Shown here in pieces: positions 1 through 8,474 of a DNA stretch of 51,766 bases. The notes beneath the pieces are model-generated. The model was given only the letters and a program-made list of their open reading frames with translations, was not told where the DNA came from and searched no databases. Every line of letters begins with the position of its first letter. Position 1 is the first letter of the stretch. Location of the stretch: contig JANQHO010000172.1 in the NCBI GenBank assembly GCA_028277105.1, positions 1-51,766 of the forward strand, written 5' to 3'. The position numbers were made by a program, and so were the translations under genes. The stretch is from Owenweeksia sp. (GTDB lineage Bacteria > Bacteroidota > Bacteroidia > Flavobacteriales > Schleiferiaceae).

Positions 1-1110
1 ATACAACTGGTAGCCGATATTTTCCGTCTGGGCGCCTGGGCTGCTGATCGCTACCCAGTCCCCTTCATCATTCGCATCACCATCGGTGGTCGCATCAAAT
101 CGGTAGATATTACAGGTAGAAGCGTTACCCGTGGCATTGACCGTCACTCCGCTTACATCAGCCAATGTCGCATCAACCGAAAACGCCACATTTAACCACG
201 CGGCACTACTACCCGTGCGGTAGCTCTGCACCTGGCTGGTACCACTGATGTTACCTATTACCTGACCATAGCCACCCGAACCGGCCTGGATAAAGGCCGT
301 ATCAGCTACCGTTAATACATTCGCCCCTAGATCCAAACTCGCTCCAGGCTCTACCACTAAAGCTTTACAACTGGTAGCTGATGATAGAGATGCTCCCGTA
401 GCAGATACCACTATACTGTCTGATGAAGTCGATGTACCACTCGGATTCGATGGACTCCAGGAACCACCCCAACTATAAGTCGTGACGCTCGAAGCAGAAG
501 TAACATTACCCGTTATTCTCATGGTCGGATCTGATATAAGGCCAGCCCAGTTTGTATTAGGCTCAAATTGTAATCTATGAGATGCCGATCCAGCCCCCCA
601 GGCATATAGTCTAAAAGTTATAGTACCAGCTACACCTGAATTGATGGATAACGAGTTAAAATCAACTTCCTCCCCTGTAGCTCCGCGAGTAAGGGTTGAG
701 CTGCCAATTGTGTTCCCAGCTGTAGCAAATCCATCTGTGCTGTATTGCAGTACAATATTCTCCGGGCCTTGTGAAGTTAGGTCTATGAACATCTGGACTT
801 GGGTAACTTCGATCTCATATCCAGCATCTGCAGTAATGCTCCAATCCACATATTCATTATCTGCCTGGGCATCTGCTAAGCTGGTATTAGCAGGATCAAA
901 GCCATTTACCCTGAATTCATTTACACTGGCACTAACTCCTAAACCTGGCCCATTAGAAGTTCCTACAGCAGAAATATTAGCCACTACTGATGTATTGGTA
1001 GGATTATTAGTTCCGTTTTTGTCGAAAAAGGCAATGCGGGTTTGGCCGTAGCCTAGCTGCATAATCGCCATAAAGGTGATCAAACAACTGAGTAATCTTT
1101 TCGCTTTCAT
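1..1110 (-). CDS. Secreted surface protein, 3' end cut by window edge
   Basis: The frame is open for 370 codons from an ATG at 1110 to the left edge with no stop, so the C-terminus is missing. Residues 1-23 form a signal peptide ending in GYGQ. The next 180 residues or so look like a beta-sandwich (a segment containing ITADAGYEIEVTQVQMF, then a closing MRITGNV). After that comes a stretch beginning SWGGSWSPSNPSG that resembles the repeat-like, beta-rich modules of large Bacteroidota surface proteins. No catalytic motif is visible. A T9SS sorting domain would be expected beyond the edge but cannot be seen. A -7 promoter box lies 33 bases upstream of the start. The function is unknown; secretion is inferred from the signal peptide and the neighbouring T9SS cargo genes. 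Confidence 0.8.
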   Translation of the reverse strand, partial: MKAKRLLSCLITFMAIMQLGYGQTRIAFFDKNGTNNPTNTSVVANISAVGTSNGPGLGVSASVNEFRVNGFDPANTSLADAQADNEYVDWSITADAGYEIEVTQVQMFIDLTSQGPENIVLQYSTDGFATAGNTIGSSTLTRGATGEEVDFNSLSINSGVAGTITFRLYAWGAGSASHRLQFEPNTNWAGLISDPTMRITGNVTSASSVTTYSWGGSWSPSNPSGTSTSSDSIVVSATGASLSSATSCKALVVEPGASLDLGANVLTVADTAFIQAGSGGYGQVIGNISGTSQVQSYRTGSSAAWLNVAFSVDATLADVSGVTVNATGNASTCNIYRFDATTDGDANDEGDWVAISSPGAQTENIGYQLY

Positions 1111-1143
1111 AAGTGTTTTTTAGTTTAAAAATGCTGTTTGCCA

Positions 1144-1151
1144 CAAAGCTA
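1144..1151 (-). promoter_or_regulatory. Bacteroidota -7 promoter box (TAGCTTTG)
   Basis: The minus strand reads TAGCTTTG, an exact match to TANNTTTG, 33 bases upstream of the ATG at 1110. A TTG lies 17 bases further upstream and may serve as the -33 element. This would transcribe the partial secreted gene separately from the gene ending at 1252. Confidence 0.5.
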
Positions 1152-1251
1152 TTATCTCGTATTTCTATCAATCAGTAATAGGCATTATTATATTATTAAA
1201 AACCTCTAATAAGCTTTAAGATTAATTTAAATGATTTAATGTAAGATCAGA

Positions 1252-4092
1252 CTATCTGGTCAGGGTCAAAAAACCTTTGATAGTTTCTTTTTGGGTTACT
1301 ATTATCCAGTAATAAACCCCTGCTGCACAAATTGAATTCTGGTGGTTACCGTCCCATTCAAAACTGCTATCTTCAGATTCAAATACCAATATTCCCCAGC
1401 GATTGAAAATGCTTATCTTAAATCTTTCAATGCCTGAGGTACCAGTTAACTTAAAAATATCATTTGTACCGTCACCATTAGGGCTGAAAACGTTGGGCAC
1501 CACTATATCCTTAGGTTGAGGAATATAAACTTCTTTCACGATAGTGTCAGAGCAATCAAAATCGTTAAATACTACTAGTGTAACCTGATAGACTCCTGGC
1601 AATTGATATTGATAAGCGGGAGAAGTATCAGTGCTGGTTGATCCATCGCCAAAATCCCAGTTCTGTCTGTTATAGTCAGAAGAGGTATTGAAGAAATTTA
1701 CCAGACTTGAATCATTTAAAGCCTGATCTGTATAGAAATCTGCATCAATAGAAATAAAGGAAATTGTATACGTAATCAAAGAATCACATATAGATGCAGG
1801 ATTAAATGTATTTATAACAACAGTTGTGTCAGAAAAAATATTTATTCCATTTAACACAAAAGCATCTCCTGCACAGGCTGTTAAATTATAATTATTGGAT
1901 GGTGGTTGAACAACCGATAATATCGCTTCAATAACAGTATCACAAACACCTGGTGTTTGCTTTAACCGGTAATAAGTGCCGGCATTGGTTAATTGCTGTA
2001 ATCCGAAATTAAAAGTATCACCTGCACATATCACGGGATTGATCGTTACTGTATCCGGTGGCAACACCGTTAAAACAGCTTCTATTAGGCTATCGCAACC
2101 AAAGCTATTCTGCAGTGTATCGTAATACGTTCCCGGAATGGTAAGTTGCTGGTTATTGAAAGAAAAACTCTCCCCACTGCAAATTGTGGGATTAATAGTA
2201 GTGGTATCGCCACCTGGGTTAACGGTAAGTACAGCTTCTATAACACTATCACAGCCAAAAGTATTCTGTATAGTAGCGTAATACGTCCCGGCAACTGTTA
2301 ATTGCTGGTTAAAAAACGTATAGGTATCTCCGTTACATATAGAGGGATTGATAGTAGTGGTGTCTCCGCTCCTGTTCACCGTTAATACCGCCTCAATTAC
2401 GCTGTCGCAGCCGTTTGCTGTTTGTAAAGTGGTATAATAGGTACCGGGAGCAGTTAGCGTTTGACCAAAGAATAAATAGGTACTATCGCTACAAATGACT
2501 GGGTTAATGGTAGTGGTATCGCCATCGGGATAAACTGTTAATACAGCTTCAATTACACTGTCGCAACCAAAGGAATTTTGCAGAGTTTCGTAATAAGTTC
2601 CCGGAGCCGTGAGGGATTGACCAAAGAACAAATAAGTGCTATCACTACATATAGCTGGATTAATAGTAGTGGTATCGCCTCCGGGATTGACCGTAAGGAC
2701 TGCCTCAATTACACTATCGCAGCCAAAAACGTTTTGTAAAGTGGTGTAGTAAGTTCCTGAAACCGTTAATTGCTGACCGTGAAAAGAATAGCTGCTATCA
2801 CTACATATTACAGGGTTAATAGTAGTGGTATCGCCTCTGGGGTTGACCGTAAGGACTGCCTCAATTACACTATCACAACCAAAGGAATTTTGCAGAACGG
2901 CATAGTAAGTTCCAGGCATATTGAGTGACTGACCGTGGAAAGAAAATACACTATCACTGCAAATAACAGGATTAATGGTAGTTGTATCGCCCCCCGGCAC
3001 CGTAGTTAATATCGCTTCAATTATACTGTCGCAGCCCAGAACGTTTTGCAGAACCGCGTAATAGGTACCGTCAGTGGTTAATTGCTGCCCGTGAAATGAG
3101 AAAATACTGTCTTTGCAGATAACCGGGGTTATGGTAGTAGTATCCGGCTCTATCAGCATTAAATCTGTTGCTAATATGGTGTCACAAGTTCCCGGATACG
3201 CAGTGGTATCAAAATAAACACCGGCTGTTTTTTGCCAGGCATTCTCCAGAAAAACACTGTCGCCCTGGCATATTGAAGTATTAGTCTGCCTGGTGAAGTA
3301 CTGTGAAACCAGCAAGGTAACCTCCACAATACTATCACACGAAAGGGAAGCGGAAAGGGTATCGGTATAAATCCCGGGAACTGAACGGTAAACTCCTCCG
3401 ATCAAAGCGCTGTCGCCCTGACAAATACTTATAGTATCTTGAGATAAAAAACCCTGAAAATTAAACGTGCCTGCGGTGTCTATACAACGGCCCAGAGCCG
3501 GAAAAACATCCCAGCCGGAAACCACAGTAAAGGGATCAGTAGGCCAAGAATTTGAGCCTGCCCCACCACCACTGGTAGAGGTATACCTTATACAATTTCC
3601 CGCTCGCCCAGTAGTGCTATCACTACTTTGACGTATGATATGGGTTTTTAATAATCCATTAGGAGTGCCGTTGACATTAGGGCCATTGGCAACAGTAGGA
3701 TTATTGATCATATCCACATAAACTCCATTTTTTCTGATGCCCACATGATCATCCCCATTCCAACCACAAGAACTAAAGGTAAAATCACCGGCCAGGCAGT
3801 TGTTGCTTGTTGTATAAGAACCATAATATCCTATTAATGCCTCACCCGGAGGTAAGTTACCGCTAAGACTGGTAACTCTGACACATGAACCTCCATTATT
3901 ATTAGCTATGACTTCATAGCTGGATAAATCTACAGTATCTGATGTTGGATTATATATCTTTATGGCTCCCCCATTACCGGAATGGCTATCCAGATATTCC
4001 ACTATCATCAGATCGTTGAGTTGTGCATTAATACTATTTACCAGCAATAGCAAAAAGAAAAAAACAAAACCCGCTTTTTTCACCAAGTCCAC
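1252..4092 (-). CDS. Lamin-tail, tandem-repeat, PKD surface protein with type B T9SS sorting domain
   Basis: This 946-residue protein starts with a signal peptide (about 1-23, ending INAQ). A lamin-tail-like domain follows (about 26-200; MIVEYLDSHSGNGGAIKIYN). Next come about eleven cysteine-containing repeats of about 52 residues. Eight are regular, with pattern DTTTINP-C-GT-YY-GCDSVIEAVLTV, and occupy 1898-3144. A PKD domain (WDFGDGS) precedes a C-terminal gliding-motility-associated, type B sorting domain with FSPNGDGTNDIF, FNRWG and WDG. Type B cargo is carried to the cell surface by the type IX system and attached or released there. The gene starts 4 bases after a paralogue (4097-6580), so the two are co-transcribed. 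Each repeat has two conserved cysteines, which suggests one disulphide per repeat in a stalk. The binding target is unknown. Domain calls are firm; the adhesin-like role is inference. Confidence 0.88.
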   Translation of the reverse strand: MDLVKKAGFVFFFLLLLVNSINAQLNDLMIVEYLDSHSGNGGAIKIYNPTSDTVDLSSYEVIANNNGGSCVRVTSLSGNLPPGEALIGYYGSYTTSNNCLAGDFTFSSCGWNGDDHVGIRKNGVYVDMINNPTVANGPNVNGTPNGLLKTHIIRQSSDSTTGRAGNCIRYTSTSGGGAGSNSWPTDPFTVVSGWDVFPALGRCIDTAGTFNFQGFLSQDTISICQGDSALIGGVYRSVPGIYTDTLSASLSCDSIVEVTLLVSQYFTRQTNTSICQGDSVFLENAWQKTAGVYFDTTAYPGTCDTILATDLMLIEPDTTTITPVICKDSIFSFHGQQLTTDGTYYAVLQNVLGCDSIIEAILTTVPGGDTTTINPVICSDSVFSFHGQSLNMPGTYYAVLQNSFGCDSVIEAVLTVNPRGDTTTINPVICSDSSYSFHGQQLTVSGTYYTTLQNVFGCDSVIEAVLTVNPGGDTTTINPAICSDSTYLFFGQSLTAPGTYYETLQNSFGCDSVIEAVLTVYPDGDTTTINPVICSDSTYLFFGQTLTAPGTYYTTLQTANGCDSVIEAVLTVNRSGDTTTINPSICNGDTYTFFNQQLTVAGTYYATIQNTFGCDSVIEAVLTVNPGGDTTTINPTICSGESFSFNNQQLTIPGTYYDTLQNSFGCDSLIEAVLTVLPPDTVTINPVICAGDTFNFGLQQLTNAGTYYRLKQTPGVCDTVIEAILSVVQPPSNNYNLTACAGDAFVLNGINIFSDTTVVINTFNPASICDSLITYTISFISIDADFYTDQALNDSSLVNFFNTSSDYNRQNWDFGDGSTSTDTSPAYQYQLPGVYQVTLVVFNDFDCSDTIVKEVYIPQPKDIVVPNVFSPNGDGTNDIFKLTGTSGIERFKISIFNRWGILVFESEDSSFEWDGNHQNSICAAGVYYWIIVTQKETIKGFLTLTR
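1898..3144 (-). repeat. Eight tandem 156-bp coding repeats
   Basis: Eight in-frame units of about 156 bp (52 residues) lie inside the lamin-tail protein. Conserved positions are D-TTTINP at the start, a cysteine, GTYY in the middle and GCDSVIEAVLTV at the end. The inner copies are the most alike, as expected when copies are gained or lost by recombination. More diverged copies flank the block on both sides. Confidence 0.88.
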
Positions 4093-4096
4093 CTTT

Positions 4097-6580
4097 CTAC
4101 CTTATTAAATGAATAAATCCTTTTTTGTCGAAAAAACCGGTGATGCGAAAGGTGTATACCCCTTCCATGCATGGTTCTCCTTTAAATGTCCCATCCCATC
4201 TGAAATCCATTCGATTAGATGAAAAAACCTGTTCCCCCCATCTGCTAAAAATCTCAATTCTGAAAGGGATGCCAGAAACGGTATAGCCTATCAGAAATTC
4301 TTCGTTAAGACCATCCCCATTAGGAGTAAAACTGTTTGGTATGAATAATTTGATGACTTCTTCTTCGGGGATGGTTACTGTTAATACCTTGATATCGGAA
4401 CAACCTAAATTATTGCTGGAGATCAGGGTGACCTGGTAAACTCCGCCTTTGGTGTATCTATGACTTGGCGAGGTAGAACGGCTTTTATCACCATCTCCAA
4501 AAAACCACTCATAACTGTCTGCATTTTGTGACCAGTTCTGGAAGAACACCACCGATGAATCAGCAAGTGAATTACTCCAGTCAAAATCAGCTAAAACTTC
4601 TATGGTCTGTATACTTACGTTGATGATAGAATCACAATCAATGCCGGGCACACCAGGTTTGCGATAACTGAAAACCGTATCGCTGGTAAAAGTTATTCCG
4701 TTTACTACAGTACTACCTCCTTCACAAATCTGCCGGTTTATTTGCCTGAAATCAGCGGGAGTAAAGGTTACATTGGTAATAAGAAGGCTGTCACAGCCCT
4801 GGGCAGTTTGAACGGTATCATAGTAAGTGCCGGAAGTATAAACAGGTTGGCCTCCCACCAGTATAGTATCACCTAAACAGCTTGATATATTGATTATGGA
4901 ATCGCGAACCACATAATTATATAACTGAATGATGTGTAAGCTATCGCAACCATTAAAGCCAGTATAGGTTTCCCGATACTCCCCGGGAGTACTTACAGGA
5001 TTGCCGTTTATAATAATGCTTTCACCCGGGCAGGTATAGATAGTATCACGGCTGAGGTTCTGGCCTAAAACCGTTAGGTTAACTGTTAGAATACTGTCAC
5101 AACCACTTGAGCTTTGAACAGTATCGGAATAAGTGCCCGAAGCAAAAACCGGAAGGCCACCGACAAAGATGGTATCGCCATAACAAAGGGTAGTATCAAT
5201 GGTACTGTCCTGGACGGAATAGTTGTACAATTGGGTGACCAATATGCTATCGCAGCCATTTGCAGTGGTGAGTGTGTCCCGGTATTCCCCGGGGGTACTG
5301 GTTAAACTACCATGAACCAAAACCGGTATAGAAGGGCAGGTATATAAAGTGTCATTGGTTTGGAACTGGGACAATACATTAAGGTTTACCGTTACCACAC
5401 TGTCGCAGCCGTTACTATTGGGAATGGTATCGTAATAAGTGCCACTGGCAAATGCCGGACTTCCTCCGATCACCACAGTATCTCCCTGACAAATAGACTG
5501 GCTTAATACAGTATCGCGGGTGGGATAATTATATACTTGTGTGATGATGACACTGTCGCAGTTAGCTGAAGTAGCTAATGTATCCCGGTATTCCCCAGGG
5601 GCTGTAATCCAGTTACCGGAAATATTAATACTATCACCCGGGCATTTAAAAACAGTATCATTGGTTGATACTACAGGTAGTAGTGTTATATTGATGTTGA
5701 GGATACTGTCACAACCGCTTAACTGCGAACTGAGGGTATCGCTATAAGTTCCTGCAGTATTATAGTATCGCCCATTTATCTGAATACTATCACCTGAGCA
5801 AATAGTAGTAGCTATAGTGGTATCAACAGCAGGCAAAACTGTTAATGTTAGTTCTACAACACTGTCGCACACATTTACCCCGGGAAATTTATCGTAATAC
5901 ACTCCGACCGTATCACGGTAAACTCCTGCTATAAGAAGGCTATCACCAGAACAAATGGTATCGGTAACATAAGTGGTATCACTGGTAGGATTAAAATTCG
6001 TAATGGAATCTATACAACTGCCTTGTGCCGAAAAAACATCCCAGCCGGATACTACTGAAAAAGGGTCTGCAGGCCAGGAATTCGGATCAGAAGCATTGGT
6101 AGAGGTATAGCGGATACAATTAGAATTTTGTCTGATGATATGGGTCTTCAATAAACCGTTAAAAGTACCGTTGACATTAGGGCCATTGGCAACAGTGGGA
6201 TTATTGATCATATCCACATAAGCCCCGTTTTTCCTGATGCCAATATGATCATCCCCGTTCCAGCCACAGGTACTGATATTGAAATCACCTGGCGGGCAGT
6301 TATTACTTGTTATATAAGAACCAAAATATCCTATTAATGCTTCACCCGGGGGCAAGCTACCACTTAAGGGAGTCGTTCTTACACACCCTCCTCCGTTATT
6401 ATTTGCTCTTATATCGTAGTCTGATAAATCAATAGTGTCTAATGTCGGGTTGTATATCTTAATGGCTCCTCCATTACCAGAATAACTATCCAGGTACTCG
6501 AGGATCATAAGATCGTCCGTTTGAGCACTGGCAGCTAAACAGCAGAAAAACAGGAACAGGATGTACAGTAGTCTCTTCAT
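4097..6580 (-). CDS. Lamin-tail, alternating-repeat, PKD surface protein with type B T9SS sorting domain
   Basis: This is a paralogue of the next gene downstream, 827 residues from the ATG at 6580. That start gives a signal peptide (MKRLLYILFLFFCC) with an AQ cleavage site; a longer frame from 6607 adds nine residues that spoil it. The lamin-tail-like domain (about 20-185; MILEYLDSYSGNGGAIKIYN) is nearly the same as in the paralogue. Nine units of about 51 residues follow, alternating between an A type (GGxPxxxSGTYYDT, then NLTVL) and a B type (CPGxSIxINGxxxSTPGEYR, then QLYNY). A PKD domain (FFGDGD) and a type B sorting domain (FTPNGDGLNEEF, FSRWG, WDG) end the protein. It is first in a two-gene unit with a 4-base gap. 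It is probably a surface stalk or adhesin exported by the type IX system. Confidence 0.87.
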   Translation of the reverse strand: MKRLLYILFLFFCCLAASAQTDDLMILEYLDSYSGNGGAIKIYNPTLDTIDLSDYDIRANNNGGGCVRTTPLSGSLPPGEALIGYFGSYITSNNCPPGDFNISTCGWNGDDHIGIRKNGAYVDMINNPTVANGPNVNGTFNGLLKTHIIRQNSNCIRYTSTNASDPNSWPADPFSVVSGWDVFSAQGSCIDSITNFNPTSDTTYVTDTICSGDSLLIAGVYRDTVGVYYDKFPGVNVCDSVVELTLTVLPAVDTTIATTICSGDSIQINGRYYNTAGTYSDTLSSQLSGCDSILNINITLLPVVSTNDTVFKCPGDSINISGNWITAPGEYRDTLATSANCDSVIITQVYNYPTRDTVLSQSICQGDTVVIGGSPAFASGTYYDTIPNSNGCDSVVTVNLNVLSQFQTNDTLYTCPSIPVLVHGSLTSTPGEYRDTLTTANGCDSILVTQLYNYSVQDSTIDTTLCYGDTIFVGGLPVFASGTYSDTVQSSSGCDSILTVNLTVLGQNLSRDTIYTCPGESIIINGNPVSTPGEYRETYTGFNGCDSLHIIQLYNYVVRDSIINISSCLGDTILVGGQPVYTSGTYYDTVQTAQGCDSLLITNVTFTPADFRQINRQICEGGSTVVNGITFTSDTVFSYRKPGVPGIDCDSIINVSIQTIEVLADFDWSNSLADSSVVFFQNWSQNADSYEWFFGDGDKSRSTSPSHRYTKGGVYQVTLISSNNLGCSDIKVLTVTIPEEEVIKLFIPNSFTPNGDGLNEEFLIGYTVSGIPFRIEIFSRWGEQVFSSNRMDFRWDGTFKGEPCMEGVYTFRITGFFDKKGFIHLIR
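4595..5980 (-). repeat. Nine ~153-bp coding repeats in alternating A/B order
   Basis: Nine units of about 51 residues are seen. Units 3 to 8 alternate strictly between a form ending QLYNY or QVYNY and a form ending in NLTVL or similar. The real period there is therefore about 102 residues (306 bp). Confidence 0.82.
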
Positions 6581-6674
6581 ATCGTTGTTAAAAAGCATTG
6601 CTGACATCGTTTACTCAGAAAATGTTACCAGCAAATACCTTCTAGATATTTATGTTACCGGATATACAACAGCA

Positions 6675-8087
6675 TCAAATCGTTAGCACTATCAGATTGA
6701 AGAGATGTAACTCTTTCTTTACACTTTCTATAGCTTCCTGGAACACAATTAGCTTTTCATCACTGTTTACATCTTTTACCGATTTGGCTACCTTAAAAAA
6801 TGACCTCAGCCTGGGTAATACACTTTTCCCATAGCGGTATTTTTTAATGATCCTTTTTAGCATACTGATCTCAGCATCAATGGTCACTGTATCCTGGGTA
6901 AGTACGCAATTGACTATGTTGAGCAATATGTTCTCCACTGCCGACCAGCTGGAAAGCTCATCGAGGTAAGAAAAGTATATCCTCGACTTCAGAAGGATGG
7001 ATGAGCTTTTCGGATAATTGCCTTTATAAAATTCTTTTAAGGCAATCAGATACTGAAAAGCATTTTGGGTTGTCAGGTCCGAAGGTTCTATATCATCGGG
7101 TAATGTTTCTTCTATGAATGAAACTATGTTGCTGCTGTTTTTCTTCCCGACCAGGTGCAATACCCCGGCATAAGCGTAATACAAAAAGCTGGAATCAAAC
7201 ATCTGGTACCCCTGGATTGATTTTACCTGTTCCCTGATGCTATTTTGCACCTTCATAAATTCCGCTTCCTGTGCCATTAACAAGTAGTACCTGCTGTGAA
7301 GGCATTCTATTGCTACCTTACAATTGGGATACTTATCCTCCACAAAAGAATTCTGGTAAGTTTTAGAGAGCAGTATGAGCTTTTCGTGAAATACAAGGGC
7401 ATCTTGTGGCTTAAAATAATGGTTGAGCTTAAGCGTAAGCTCACTACTCAAAGCCAGGAAAACCGAGCTTTTATTATTGAGTTTTTTATGAATTCTCTCT
7501 ATCTCTTTGTAGGCATTCTCTGCATCGGCAAAAGCTTGCTGATGGGGATAATAAAACAGATCCTGGGTGTTTAAGAGACGGAAATAGAATACCTCCTCCA
7601 TTTTATTAACCATTTGCTGTTTCTCACTGGCAGCAGCTATTAGGGCTTCATACCTAGCAGTTTTCTTACTATCGTGCCTATTGATCAGTTTATAACAGAA
7701 GTATACTTCGCGCAACTCAGCATAAAGTTCCAGCGCTATACATTTTTTTTGAAGCATTCTCAATTGGCGTATCAGGATGCTTTTGTCTTTGGAGTAGACA
7801 AAAGCCCGGATATTCTGCACCATTTCCTTGGTTTCTATAATCTCATTCCGGTTTAGCTCGAGTTTTACTGATATGAGATCGTTGAGCAACCTGTTTTTAA
7901 GAGCGTAAAGGTTAGTCATTTTATCCCCATAGGATATTACTCTGCTCAACTCTTTATTGGTGATATTTTCACTTTCTTGTATGGCCTGAAGAAGCTTTTT
8001 CTTTTTTCCCTGATTGCGGATCTTGTTGCGTAAAAGATAATTCTCTTTGGCAGTAAGGTTTTGTAGGGCTATAAACAAGTAATCCAT
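6675..8087 (-). CDS. Unrecognised helical protein, 470 residues
   Basis: I do not recognise this protein. It has no signal peptide and no membrane segment, so it is probably cytoplasmic. It is rich in Leu, Lys, Glu and Tyr, with long predicted helices throughout. The basic N-terminal part (about 15-65, LRNKIRNQGKKKKLL) could bind nucleic acid. The rest looks like irregular helical-hairpin (TPR-like) repeats without a clear consensus. It lies between secreted-protein genes in the same direction, 94 bases before the lamin-tail pair, with its own -7 promoter box (8107-8114). A regulatory or scaffold role for the neighbouring surface genes is possible but is only inferred from position. Confidence 0.78.
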   Translation of the reverse strand: MDYLFIALQNLTAKENYLLRNKIRNQGKKKKLLQAIQESENITNKELSRVISYGDKMTNLYALKNRLLNDLISVKLELNRNEIIETKEMVQNIRAFVYSKDKSILIRQLRMLQKKCIALELYAELREVYFCYKLINRHDSKKTARYEALIAAASEKQQMVNKMEEVFYFRLLNTQDLFYYPHQQAFADAENAYKEIERIHKKLNNKSSVFLALSSELTLKLNHYFKPQDALVFHEKLILLSKTYQNSFVEDKYPNCKVAIECLHSRYYLLMAQEAEFMKVQNSIREQVKSIQGYQMFDSSFLYYAYAGVLHLVGKKNSSNIVSFIEETLPDDIEPSDLTTQNAFQYLIALKEFYKGNYPKSSSILLKSRIYFSYLDELSSWSAVENILLNIVNCVLTQDTVTIDAEISMLKRIIKKYRYGKSVLPRLRSFFKVAKSVKDVNSDEKLIVFQEAIESVKKELHLFNLIVLTI

Positions 8088-8106
8088 GCAAAAGAATTAT
8101 TTGTTT

Positions 8107-8114
8107 CAAAAATA
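8107..8114 (-). promoter_or_regulatory. Bacteroidota -7 promoter box (TATTTTTG)
   Basis: The minus strand reads TATTTTTG, an exact TANNTTTG match, 19 bases upstream of the ATG at 8087. No good TTTG -33 element is visible. It would give a short leader on the 470-residue helical protein gene. Confidence 0.4.
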
Positions 8115-8417
8115 CGCCTTGCCTATACCTTAACTTTTATACAGGTTCTTATTTAATAAATACTTAGCATTTAGATAATGTAATATGTAACGCATTACTA
8201 CTTTTGAAGAAAAGACTACTAAAAATTATTATTATAAAATCAAATACCTAATAATCAAATATTTGTAATCACATAAAGACAACAAAAAAATTCAGGTTTA
8301 AAAAATTGGAAAGTATATTTTTCATTAATGTAAGATTGCTTTTTAAATCCATATAATTCTCAAATAAATGATTTGCAACATATTATTATAACTATAAATT
8401 TCACTATCTTTTTTTAT

Positions 8418-8455
8418 AAGAAAAACCCCCTTAATGTCTTAATGTCAAGGGGGCT
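8418..8455 (-). terminator. Rho-independent terminator
   Basis: On the minus strand a CCCCCTT / AAGGGGG stem closes a 14-base loop and is followed by TTTTTCTT. It lies 20 bases past the stop of the endonuclease/lamin-tail gene and ends its transcript. Confidence 0.82.
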
Positions 8456-8474
8456 TACTTTAAAACTCCAAGAA

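Larger units (their letters stand above)
8088..8474. other. Gene-free AT-rich region, 387 bp
   Basis: This stretch holds a terminator (8418-8455) for the gene on its right and a -7 box (8107-8114) for the gene on its left. Between them are two short motifs shared with other intergenic regions: AATGTAAGATTG at 8327-8338, and TAAATGATTT at 8365-8374 inside the interrupted palindrome CAAAT-5-ATTTG (8361-8375). I see no coding frame or structured RNA. Confidence 0.6.

Noticed and set aside
1898..3144. Regular 156-bp repeats as a CRISPR or non-coding satellite
   Set aside because: Units are contiguous without spacers, stay in one reading frame and encode conserved residues. They are protein repeats.
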